The notes under the pieces were generated by a model. That model had not been told where the DNA came from. It was given only the letters and a program-made list of their open reading frames with translations, and ran no database searches. Both the position numbers and the translations under genes were made by a program. From assembly GCA_014529385.2 (NCBI GenBank), contig CM043968.1, positions 23,592,513 through 23,656,512 of the forward strand: 64,000 nucleotides of DNA. The letters run 5' to 3'. Of this stretch, positions 31,981 to 42,310 are shown one piece after another; the stretch's first letter is position 1, and each line of letters opens with the position of its first letter. Origin of the DNA: Adiantum capillus-veneris (lineage: Eukaryota > Streptophyta > Polypodiopsida > Polypodiales > Pteridaceae).

Positions 31981-32614
31981 TTCTTTTTCGAGTGTAGTTC
32001 TCAGCATGAAGTACGGAACCACGTCGTACCCGTCCTTGTCGCAAAATTTTATTGTGGGACCATCCGGAATTGCACAAACATCTAGGGTTGCTAGAATGTG
32101 TGTCCATTCTAATGGTTCAAGCGTGTCCTTTGGAAAGGGTTCTCCTATATAAGTTTCGTCTTCGATAGCCCTTTCTAAAACATATTCTTCTCGCCTCAGA
32201 CTTCCACATTTCGAGGCTCCACACATCCATAACTCCTTGGGCTTACCTAACCAAGCTGGAAATTTGGATCCCGCCAAAGTAGCTGAATCAAACTCCTCTA
32301 CCGGTGTTCGGTTCACATCTTTGTAGCTATGGTCTCTCAGGTTCACACGTGTAGTGGTTTCCATATTTCTCAGGTATATGTGATCGTAGCCCCAATCCTG
32401 GACCATTTTCAACTGTCTCATGAATGGTCTTACCAGTATGATATCATAGTTATTCTCCTTGCCAAAATCGACAATAGCAAAAGTATGTTCGTATTCAATG
32501 CCGCAAGACGTTACTACGACTTTCTCTAATAACCCCATAGGTTTCTCCATGTGTCCATCTGCTAATTGGAGTTTCAACCTAGTCTTCCTTATTGCTGGTT
32601 TCCCCCATTTTTTT
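31978..32614 (-). pseudogene. Element B first retropepsin C-terminal half, fused to integrase remnant
   Basis: The frame from 32577 downward covers LQLADGHMEKPMGLLEKV and IILVRPFMRQL, where the usual Gly of the ILGRP motif is Val. It reaches the pol N-terminus, then passes directly into the integrase C-terminal region at 31978. The missing 3,495 bp (A 14957-18451) covers RT, RNase H, both HHCC modules and the integrase core. It has a CTGA repeat at the joint and is an exact multiple of three, so the frame is kept across it. Confidence 0.9.
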
Positions 32615-33219
32615 CAGATTTCTTTTGTAGCAATGGCTACCCCAGCTCCGCTGTCTAGTATTGCCATCGTGTTCATTCCTTGGAATTCAACTGGTAAGGT
32701 TGTATTCCCCTCTTCACCTTTGCAATACTCTCCGACCTTGTTTAAGGGTACAGGCTTAGCGTTCTTTTGTGGTTTGCTCAGCTCTTGTATACCCTCTTGC
32801 AGTCTCGATGTTGGGTCTTTTATCCCAAATTTCTCCAAGCATTTTCCTACAGTGGTCCACATATGTGGTCTTAGCCTCAAAAGATCAGCTAGAGTGATAG
32901 TGCATGTCACTGGTGTTGACAAGATCTCTATCAATCCTTGCGAGTCCATGACTTTTTTTGATGAAATTCTTCGTGAGGGAAGTGCTCTAATCTCGGATTT
33001 TGCTTCATACTCTCCTAAGTATGAAGGTAAGGTATTCAGTGAATGAGGTTTGCTCTCCATTGTTCTAACAGAGCCCCCATCTCGCCAGTAAGATTGCAGA
33101 TCCAAGTCCACTTGAGATCCTGCCTCAAATTCCACTATGGGAGGATTCCTGATGTCCTTTTCCCAATTTGTCTGATTAGCTTGGCAACTTAGCTCGTTTG
33201 CAAAGTTTGCCTCTCTCAC
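32612..33219 (-). pseudogene. Element B gag-pro linker and first protease active site
   Basis: An open frame of about 200 codons with the active site DSGAG near 32664-32650. It ends at TGA 32612-32614, a Trp codon in A. This copy keeps seven A in the run where A has six, showing that gag and pro were in one frame. Near 33219 B lacks about 20 bp that A has (the codons around SYGREEDY), a second B-specific break. Confidence 0.88.
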
Positions 33220-34906
33220 TTGTTTCCAAAATTCATTGTAATCCTCTGTATGGCTGGATGAAAACTCTCTATCTCCTGATCGGTTGTGTTCAATACTATG
33301 CGGTCATCCTTGTGTGTATTTTCAGGCTTTTGTGCACTGGGAGTCTTTTCAGCTACCCGTGAAATGATAGTCTCTTGCTGAATTGGGTTTTCCGTTACAC
33401 AATTCATTGTTTCTCTTGGTGGTTCTAATAAGGCTTGTGCAGTCTTGATCATTCTCTGGCACATTTCAAGTCTCTGCTTTTCCAATTCCGTGTTTGGGTA
33501 TGTCATCCACCTCTGTTCTTGTGTTTGGTTGTTCTTTAACCTAGCTTCGTAAGCTCTCATCAGTGCGTCCAATGGTTCGTGTACTTTGTCGACTAGCACT
33601 GATCCCCCTGAGCTTAAGCTCGTTGTTTCTTTGATACTCTTTTGTTTCGTTCTTTCCGGGCTCATCTCTCGTTTCCCGTTTTGACTCTCAAGTTTTTCTA
33701 ATCTATCTTTAGTTCGCTTTAGTTCCTCAGCTAGAATAGCGTCTTCACGTTCTTTTCTCAACTTCATGCGTGCTTTTCTAGCTTTCCATGTGTTTCTCTG
33801 ACTCCACGGTCCTTGACTAACCACTTCAGTCGCTAACTTTCCATTCTCAGGTTCTCTAGTGGTTTTCTTAGCTTGAGCTCTAGTAACAACTTGTGTTGGT
33901 ATCAGAGTTTCATTTTCGGACCCACTGCTGGTAGGAATAGTTTCTAGCATTTTCAATGTCGTCTTTTGCACTTTGTTTGGATTCTTTGAACAATCCACAA
34001 TGAAGTGAGTAACCCCACACTCAGTGCAATAAGCGTTAATTCTAATGATTTCCGTATGTGGACAAACATTCATCAGATGGTCACCTCCACACTTGTAACA
34101 GGGTCCTAGTGCTGGTCTTGGTCCCACTTGATTCGTCCTTTGTGGATAGGATGGTCTTTGTCCTGTTAACCCTCCATGAGCTATGAACATCAATGTTCTT
34201 GCGTCCAAATTGTATCTCTCTTCATTAGAAGCACTTGTAACTGTTGGTGTTCCAACATTCCCAATCATGCCCCATGGTTCTGGTTGTTTGGGTTCTTCTG
34301 GTGGGTAATACACAGTTGGAGACATGTGTGCATCAGATTCTTCATAATAGGCTTGAACAGGCACTAAGGCTTGTTCTTCCTGATTCTCTAAGGTTGGTGC
34401 ATATCTAATGTCCACTGGTCTTGCTCTTGGTAAAGGTGGTTGTTGTCCCAATACCAGTTGCGGCCTTTCTATCCCCATAGGTCCTGGTACATTTCCCGTT
34501 GGGTATCGAGGTACTGGATGTACCTGAGGTGGTGCTAATTGAGCAGGAGGTGCATACTGACGCTCCCTTACATACCCTTTGTTGTAATAGCACCCCTCTG
34601 TTGGATGGTTTGTCCATTTTTGTTCAATAGCACACCATTTCAGTGGTTTTGGCAATGGTTTTTGGTATGGTGCCATCCTTTTTAGAGCATCTTCTATCAT
34701 TTGCTCTATATTTGGCATGGTTGTTGTTTGAACATTCTTTTTAGTGGTAGTCTCGCTCGCTACGGAGGAAGAGCTACTGGATGCAAAATCTGTATCCGCT
34801 GACACCTCTCCATAAACCGTATAGTTATCCACTAAGTACAATGCTTCTCTCGTTACTTGCTCGAAACTTGTACAAGCTTTCAAGTGCAAGTCCTTCTTGA
34901 GAGTGT
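33220..34906 (-). pseudogene. Element B gag nucleocapsid part
   Basis: A long open frame matching A 12010-13690, with WCAIEQKWTNHPTEGCYY, the two CX2CX3HX4C zinc knuckles at about 34100-33990, and the charged linker. At 34906 the sequence jumps to the N-terminal part of Gag: a 522-bp deletion relative to A, with GAC shared at the ends, removed the capsid core. The frame differs from the upstream piece, so Gag cannot be read through. Confidence 0.9.
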
Positions 34907-35964
34907 CTACTACTAGGAGGTAAATGTGATGGTTCTGCTTCGAACCTTGGACCTGGAGTGGTATATGTGGGGATGGGAACTGCACTACCTCGATTCGTAT
35001 CCATTGACTCTCTGGAATGTAATGATCCCATTGGTCCGGGCTTCGAGTACTGAGGTTGACTGAAAGAGTCAGCAGCCTGAATTCTTTGTCCTCCTGTTGT
35101 CATTGGGTTTTGCACTCCATTTGTTGGTGCTGGTCTTTGTGAGCTAGAAGTAACATAATACTGATGTAGTGGTCCCCCAAAGTATGTATATCCTTCTAAT
35201 TCTTTCTTGCCCATTGTTGAGTATTGCCTCCCATACTTGTCGTAAGCGGCAATTTTCACTTCCGATCCCTCTGTGTAGGTAAAGACATAAAGTCTTTTTT
35301 GGTCTGTCAACTCTCCAGTGTAGGGTTCTTCACATCTATAATAGAGATCTTGCTCCCCATTATTATATTTGTATAGCCCCACATAGATGTTATCAGTGTT
35401 GATCCTTGTAGTTTCATTCTCTCTTCTTAACCTCGCATCAGGGAAGTTCATTATTGGTGCTTTCTCCTCAAGTTCTTCATCTACTTTGGCTTTGGTGCCC
35501 ATCAATCCCCACTTGTCCACAATGTTAGGGTTTAGGACTACCAAGTACATGGTACCCTCGTCATCTAGATATCTATCTCCGCTATAGCTCACAGGCACTA
35601 AGTCCTTGAACTCACTAGGTCTATCTTCTATCTTTACACAATAGCGGTCCATTCCATCTTTGTAGATCTTGGCACCTTGCTCATTGTCGTACTGGTATTT
35701 TATGAACAATAGCTTCATTGTGGCGGAAGGGTTTGATGGTCCTGCTGCCATATTTTCTCTGTTGTTCAGGTTCAAGTGTTCCAAGTGTTCAGTGAAAATC
35801 TCGTAAGATCTCTCCGAAGAAGTATCAAAAACACTTCCTTCAAAGATCGGCTCTAATGGTTGCACCCAACTTTGGTTTACACTTCCCTCGGTTGATATGA
35901 CACTTGCTTGTTCCCCTTGTTTTGGTTGGTTATTCTGGAGATTCCTGCCCGATCTCAAATTCAT
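34907..35964 (-). pseudogene. Element B gag N-terminal part (intact start)
   Basis: ATG at 35964 (MNLRSGRNLQNNQ) begins an open frame of about 353 codons up to the capsid deletion. It shows the state before A's damage: codon 13 is CAA, and at the position of A's 19-bp inverted repeat it reads on without a break. The N-terminal 230 residues are the same unassigned Gag region as in A, then a Gln/Pro/Ser-rich linker. Confidence 0.9.
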
Positions 35965-37368
35965 TAATTCCCCTAAAGGACTTTAACTTTTCCGTCTCGG
36001 CAATTTGTTTTCCCAAGTTTCTGTGGTCAGAATTGATCCAAACTTATTGATACTTGGTCAATTGTTTAATCTTGTCAATTGGACAACTTCTGTTTCATCA
36101 AGTGAGAATTTTGTTGCAGTTATGCTGAAAAAGACATTATACGCGTATGATGTCTTTTTTCACAGATTTGGACTATTTTGGTTATGCTCACTCTCAGTAG
36201 CCCCCTTATGCTCTGTCCACTCACAAAATTCAGTTTGAACTCTGTTTGAGCAAGTTATAGCTAATTTAGGCTTTTCTTGGTAATTTTCCGCTTTTGACTT
36301 GTTTTGGGTCAATTGTGATCCAAATGGGATGAAACTTGAAATATAACCTTTAGACAGCTATTACAATGGATCTATGTTGGCAAAGTACCAAAATATGTCC
36401 AAAATTAGGTCAAAGACATCATACGCGTATGATGTCTTTTTCATCAATTTGGGTCAAGACTTGATATTTATGCTTTCTACAGTGTTTGCAACAATCTTGT
36501 CAGGTCAGATATCAAAAATAAGCAGTGGATGTGCTAAAAGACATTATACGCGTATGATGTCTTTTGTCCCAGATTTTGACTATTCTTGGTTTTAAGCCTT
36601 CTCCAATGTTTATAATTGAGTTTCAAGTGTTTTTGTTTGGTTTGAATGTAAAAACAAGATCTGAATCCAAAATTTCCTATTCTTTGCATTTCTTGGACTT
36701 CGACTTGTCTTTTTGGGTTTCTTTGAGTGTTAATGCTCTTGTTTTAAGTTGAAATTAGGGTATAACCCCCCTTTTGAACACTCTGGTAAAGTCAAAATTT
36801 CTATTTTGGTCTCTGTTTGGTCATTTAGACATCATACGCGTACGATGTCTAAAGTTGCAGATTTCCAGTTTTTTGACACAGAATCCTTCCTAAAGCTTTC
36901 TCAAGTGCTCAACAACTCCCAGATACACAGAAAATTTCTCTGACTTTTGTTTATTGCAAGTTTCACTACTAACTCGACGGTTTAGTGATCTAACATGCAA
37001 TCAACCATATCAAGCAAATACTCCAATGATTACTAGCTCTAGATCAGGATCAAATGAAGTCCTACCTAAGCTATTACTAATCATAAAATGGGTTTGGTAA
37101 TTGTGATTTTAAAGAGATCCACTGCCACTCACAGACTAGCAAATTCTTCTTCTATCAAAAACTACTCAACACCAACAAAACAACAAACAAATCTAAGCTA
37201 AACTAAAAATACTGTCAACACGAAAGACCCAGGAATACCCCACTTCCTAGTATCTCTCGAGATCCTCGGAGTCCACCACTCCTAGATCTTTTCTAACTAA
37301 AGTATACAAAGTAGTTTATACGACTCACCTCGTAGGATTAGTCTAAGGTCACCTACTTAGGGCTCTCG
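35965..37368 (-). other. Element B leader with palindrome array
   Basis: The inverted counterpart of A's leader. Palindromes at 36828-36849, 36540-36561, 36415-36436 (perfect) and 36133-36154 give spacings 288, 125 and 282 bp in element sense. No coding frame is supported. The fourth unit is a full 22 bp here, where A has a 20-bp variant. Confidence 0.9.
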
Positions 37369-37386
37369 TCCCCGGCAGCGGCGCCA
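37369..37386 (-). other. Primer binding site of element B
   Basis: On the minus strand it is TGGCGCCGCTGCCGGGGA, one mismatch from the tRNA-Asp complement found in A, two bases from the LTR end. It confirms the minus orientation of B. Confidence 0.9.
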
Positions 37387-37388
37387 AA

Positions 37389-38321
37389 TGTTAAGGCGGT
37401 TATTCCGCTAGCGGAAGCTAAATAGCGAGAACTCAACCAACAACAGAATTTGTCAGACGAGGACAGAGCTTGACCCGCAGGCGCATGGAAACAACTAGGT
37501 GGGCGTCAAATCACCTACTCGACCTTCTAATGACAATCACTACTAAGGAAATCAAATCTAAGTTCTAGAATACGCAAGTGACTGAAATCCGTACTACGAA
37601 TAAATGCTATACGAAACAAAATCTAGAATCATTGAATCGATCTCAACCTCAAGGGGAAGTCTATACACTAGGTAAGAACAACACCTTAAAGACTTGAACT
37701 GCAAACTCAACCTATAACCACTCCGTGCGGTAAACGTGTATGAAGACAGGCCGAAATATATAGGTGACCGAAACTTGACCCCGATGGTACTAATGTGTAG
37801 CTCTACTCGTTGTGGTTCTATAGATATGCTGCACGCTCAATTCTGACACACGAGTTGGAACAAAACTCACACCGAAGCTCGTAGGAACTTACCACACATA
37901 GAAGCCGATAGCACGCACTCTTGGTATCTGTGCGTAGCTCTCGCCGTTGCTAACACAATGGCAGTGTCGCTTCTCCAATGGCGGCTCCGTAGCTCGTGTA
38001 GCAAGTAGAAAAGACTCTCTCTCTCTCTCTCTCTCAGACACAGTCACGGCGCTCAAAAAACTCACTTTGATTAATAATCCCCCCTTAGGTTACAAAAACT
38101 TTGGCTTATATACCTCAGCCTTGGAGGTGAGAACATCTCTAACTAATTACATCAGCAAGTGAAATTACTTCGGGATTACAAGCTGGAAACTCAATTGAGT
38201 CCCGTTACTTAATGAATGGCTCAAATCAAAATTAATGTCGGAAAGACATTTATTACAATCAATGGTTACAAAATGATGAGTGTGAGCAAAAATGTGGGTG
38301 TGATCCTCTGATGGCTCAACA
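37389..38321 (-). repeat. Element B 5' LTR (minus orientation, 933 bp)
   Basis: TG at 37389 and CA at 38321, then the AGGCT duplication. It carries the TATATAAG box on the minus strand near 38105 and a 21-nt CT/GA run at 38015-38035. Compared with the left LTR it shows about 23 substitutions, nearly all in the R-U5 two-thirds. Confidence 0.95.
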
Positions 38322-38326
38322 AGGCT
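38322..38326. other. Target-site duplication of element B, right copy (AGGCT)
   Basis: Matches 6839-6843. Sequence of host element C continues immediately after. Confidence 0.95.
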
Positions 38327-39291
38327 TTACTCAAGGAGGTAAGAAAGCTTCTAGCAACAGGTTTCATTTATCCAATGGAGAATTCAGAGTTGATCTCTCC
38401 CGTTGTTGTCACTCCCAAGAAGAACCGCAAGTGGAGGGTGTGTGTCAATTACAGTCCACTGAATGAGGCAACAAAAAGAGATCACTTTCCCCTCCCATTT
38501 CAAGATGAGATACTATGAAAAGTACATTGTGTGTGATGGCTACTTAGGTTCCTTCCAAATAGGTATCACATGGGAGGTTCAGTTGAAAAAAACCTTCATC
38601 ACTCCTTGGGGTTGTTATGCTTTTAGAGTCATGCCATTTGGCTTGACAAATGCTCTTGCAACTTTCCAACCCTTCATGAACATGGTGTTTCATGCAGTCT
38701 TTGGAAAGTCCATTAGGGTTTTTATTGATGATTTTTTTATTTATAGCTCAAAATCATTGCACCTACAAAAGGTAGAAGAAGGTTTGAAAAAACTTTACGA
38801 CATGGGAGGTCAGCTCAATCTCGACAAATGTCACATAGGTGAGAATGAAGTGATCTTGCTCGGTCACAAGGTTTCCTATAAAGGCATTGAGGTAGATCCT
38901 TCAAAGGAAAAGGCTATTATTGAGCTCCCATCACCCAAGAATCTTTGGAGTTGCTTCATCCTTTGCAAAAGTTGAACAACAAGTAGAATTTGCATGGTTT
39001 GATGAGCTTGAGGAGTACTTTTGTAACATTAAATTCATTTTGTCAGAGCCACCAACACTCATGCCTCCTTGTTGGTAGTACACATTATTTGTTAGCTCTA
39101 GTGTTGGAAAAGAGATGATTGTTGTAGTTTTGTTACAACAAGATCCCCACAGTACCAGGATGCAACCCATCTACTTTGCTAGTAGGGTCAAGAATGCCTT
39201 GGGGAGAGGCTACATAGAGCCATAACTCATGATTCTTTCTCTCATGTTTGCGGTGAGAAAGTTTAGATCCTACTTTGCTACCAAAACCTTT
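38327..39291 (+). pseudogene. Host element C: reverse transcriptase and RNase H remnant
   Basis: Continues the RT started before 6843. The first 45 codons read ATGFIYPMENSELISPVVVTPKKN and a VCVNY block, then the frame breaks near 38515. The open frame 38463-38975 holds AFRVMPFGLTNALATFQ and the catalytic strand VFIDDF (about 38718-38735), then LGHKVSYKGIEVDPSK. From 38975 to 39290 it is decayed RNase H, with MQPIYFASRVKNALGRGY and LMILSLMFAVRKFRSYFA. It is cut at 39291 by the Copia LTR. Not functional: several stops plus two insertions. Confidence 0.85.
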
Positions 39292-39562
39292 TGTAATTCT
39301 CACTCTGTAGAAAATTTGTTCCCTTGGGTGTCATTTGCTAGAACTAGGGTTGCAAGGAAACACACTGAGCTTGGAGAAGACAAAGGAAGCTCAAGGTACA
39401 CAATAGAGAGTATATTACTTAGTGTGCAATGGAAATATAGATAGCCCTAGAATGAATGAAATTATATACAATGCACGGGGAAAAAACCTCATAGAGAGGG
39501 AAAAATACCCCGGTGGAACTAAGTGTGTTCACACACATCACTACCACATGTATATGGTAGCA
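39292..39562 (-). repeat. Copia 3' LTR (probable, 271 bp)
   Basis: Begins TGTAATTCTC at 39292, exactly where the RNase H of element C breaks off, and ends GGTAGCA at 39562. It is followed by a C7 run (39565-39571), which on the minus strand is the polypurine tract AGGGGGGG of the Copia element. A TATATAA-like box lies near 39465. Boundaries are inferred from these marks; no second LTR is present to confirm them. Confidence 0.65.
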
Positions 39563-39639
39563 AACCCCCCCTGGAGTGATGCGGTGAATGCGAGCTGGCA
39601 CATGAGTAAAGGGAAGTTCCATGCCTTGAGGACATGATT

Positions 39640-40010
39640 AGTTCACAAAGGGGAGTAAGCCCAATGCTTTGCGGAAAGATTTGAACTTCTCACAAGACAA
39701 TGCCTTTGTGAAAATATCTGCAAGGCTATCTTGTGTTGGCACATAAGCCAAGCTAATCTCTCCTACTGAGAGCCTCTACCTGACATAGTGGTAATGCACC
39801 TAAATGTGCTTTGTGCGAGCATGAAAAACTGGGTTTCTTGCAACTGCCAGTGAGCTCTGACTGTCTGTATAGATAGTGCTGGCTGTGTCTTGTCCAACAC
39901 CCAAATCAGTCATAAGGTGTCTGAGCCATACACACTCAATCCTAGCTCTGAAAGACTGACTTGTACTCAGCCTCACAACTAGAAGTGGCCATAGTAGGTT
40001 GCTTATTGAT
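39640..40010 (-). pseudogene. Copia RNase H
   Basis: The minus strand reads the classic Ty1/Copia RNase H end: the SSCEAEY signature near 39985-39965, the SSLAVARNPVFHARTKHI block near 39860-39800, and SLADIFTKALSCEKF near 39730-39690. Stops and frame shifts are scattered (for example near 39960). It is the end of the Copia polyprotein, close to the polypurine tract. Confidence 0.8.
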
Positions 40011-40444
40011 CAACCATGATATACATGAACTGCCAAGCATGAAACAAAAACCACTTGTGGTCCTATGGACACTTGCGTGTCAAAACAACCAGCCCAATAT
40101 GAGTCCAAAAATGCATGTAATTCTGGTGGCAATGATCCCCCCTTGGGATAAAACAAGTCAATTTGTAAAGTGCCACTCAAGTAGCAAACAATCCTCTTGA
40201 CAGCCTGCTAATGCTTAGACCCTGGGCTATGCATAAATTTGCTAACCTATGAGACTGCAAACTGAATATCTGGCCTCGTGTTGCATACATAAATCAGGCA
40301 GCCAACAGCAGTTTGGTAAAGAGTGACATCAATAGGATCACCAGCATCATGTAGACATAACTTCAAACCTATTTCCATGGGACTGGCAATAGGTTTGCAA
40401 TCCTCAAGTCCAAACTTACATAGCAATGTCTCTATGTATCTTTT

Positions 40445-41236
40445 TTAACACAAGGAAATACCACCATCACACTGCTTAAACTGTATGCCCAAGTAATGAT
40501 GCAACAGTCCCAAATATTTCATCTTGAAAGTAGCATTCGAATCAGCTTGAAATTCAGCAATATGTTCCTCATTGGGACCAGTGATCAGCAAATCATACAC
40601 ATAAAGAACAACAATGAGAGGTACATTGCCCTCACGCTTGACATACAATGTGCTTTCTGTTGGACTGTTACGAAAGCCTCGTTTGACCAAATGAGTGTCA
40701 GCCTTCTCATACCAAGCATGAGGAGATTGCTCCAACCCATACAAAGCTTTGTTACATTTGCACACCTCCTCTTGTCCTTTCTTGACAAAATCGTGAGACT
40801 GTGTTACATAAACTTCCTCAAATATTTCACCATTCAAGAAAGAAGTAACAATGTCTGACTGATGTATATCCCAACCAAAATGAGATGCCAACGCACATAG
40901 AAATTGCACAATAGTCATACGAAAAGTGGGAGCAAAATTCTCTTCATAATCTATGCCTTTTTGTTGTGCATAGTCTTTTGCAACAAGTCAAGCCTTATAG
41001 CGATCAATCTCACCATCCAGCTTGCATTTCACCTTGTAAACCCCCATAGGCTGTACATTTGCCTCATTTGAATTTACATTCAAACTTTCACCACTAGAAA
41101 GAGGCAAAAAAATGTCATAAATGTCCTGTGAGCTTACATTACTATCTCTACTACATGACAGTAAGGACTGAATAGAATCTTCCAGAAAAACAATATCTGG
41201 TGAAACCAAGATATGCCTTGTTTGCGGATGGTACAA
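40445..41236 (-). pseudogene. Copia reverse transcriptase
   Basis: The open piece 40918-40445 carries the Copia RT blocks VTSFLNGEIFEEVYV, CKCNKALYGLEQSPHAWYEK and the region where YVDD is expected, which reads VLYVYDLLITG (second catalytic Asp pair changed to YD). Upstream, 41236-40990, is the RT N-terminus and the connector from integrase, with a stop where YKARL is expected. The remaining downstream part to about 40010 is decayed RT/connection. Confidence 0.85.
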
Positions 41237-41252
41237 CCTGTGACCTTTTCTT

Positions 41253-41898
41253 TCAACATTGTATCATCCAATTTTCTACACTATGTTTGTGGCACCAAAG
41301 CATATGCCAAACAGCCAAAAACACGCATGTGCTCAATAAATGGCTTTCTATCATGCCATGCTTCATATGGAGTAATATACTGAAAAGCTTTTGTAGAACA
41401 CTTGTTAAGTACATAAGTGGCACACATGATGGCCTCAAGACAAAACGAATGCGGCAAAGATTGACTTTTGACCATACATCATGACATTTCCGTAAGTGAC
41501 CTGTTTTTCCTCTCAACAACACCATTTTGCTCAGACGTATAAGACATTGTACATTGGTGTTTTATCCCACAAATAGACAAAAATGCATTAAATTCATGAG
41601 ACATATACTCCCCCCCTCGATCGAAACGGAGGGTGACCATAGTACATTTCGAGACATTCTCAGTCATAGCCAAAAATTGTTTGAAGCACATAAATACTTT
41701 GGACTTCTCTTTAAGCGGAAATACCCATGCATGTCTGGAGTAATTATCAATGACAGTCACAACGTAAAGGTAATTGCCCAAGGATGGAGTTTGCTCCAAA
41801 ATACAACCGTCACAAACATGTTTGATAGGTGCTTCAAGAGGCGACAAAGAAGCAACCATATCAGATTTCTGCAAACATAGCAAACTGACAAAATTCAA
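41253..41898 (-). pseudogene. Copia integrase
   Basis: The minus-strand frame 41898-41479 shows the catalytic triad: Asp in VTVIDNYSRHAWVFPLK, Asp in LRFDRGGEYMSHEF and Glu in QNGVVERKNRSL. The part downstream (41475-41281) has TPYEAWHDRKPFIEHMRVFGCLAY, typical of Copia integrase ends. A frame change separates the two. The catalytic residues are all still readable but the gene is broken. Confidence 0.88.
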
Positions 41899-42310
41899 AT
41901 TCCCAAAACGTGCATGCCATAGTTTTGCATCTGAAACAACCCTTGAATCTGCAATTGCATTTGCAAAATTTTATCCACACTTGTCATACAAAGTGAGCTT
42001 ATACAGCACACGGCACAAAAGGCCAGATGTAACAATTTCATCACTAAAATTGAGATGATAAACTGTACTCTGTCATCCACAAATTTGACTACAAGTCCAA
42101 GTCTAGCAAGTATAAATACAGACAAAAGATTCTTCTTGATCCCAGGTACATAAAGTGCATCAACAAGTGTCAAAGAGCTAGCATTTGCAGCAATAAGCAC
42201 AATATTTCCAACTCCCTGAACTGGATAAGAGGCATTGTTGGCACAAGTGACTGAATTCCGATGAGGGACAGACTCAAGAGAGGTCAAAGAGTAGAGAAAC
42301 ACCTATTTAT
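41895..42310 (-). pseudogene. Copia protease end and integrase zinc region, 5'-truncated
   Basis: 42302-41895 on the minus strand reads SVTCANNASYPVQGVGNI and LVDALYVPGIKKNLLSVFILARLG, the segment after the protease active site in Copia polyproteins, then a decayed GAG-pre-integrase region. The active-site DSG, gag, primer site and 5' LTR are missing: the element is cut off at about 42310. Confidence 0.8.
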
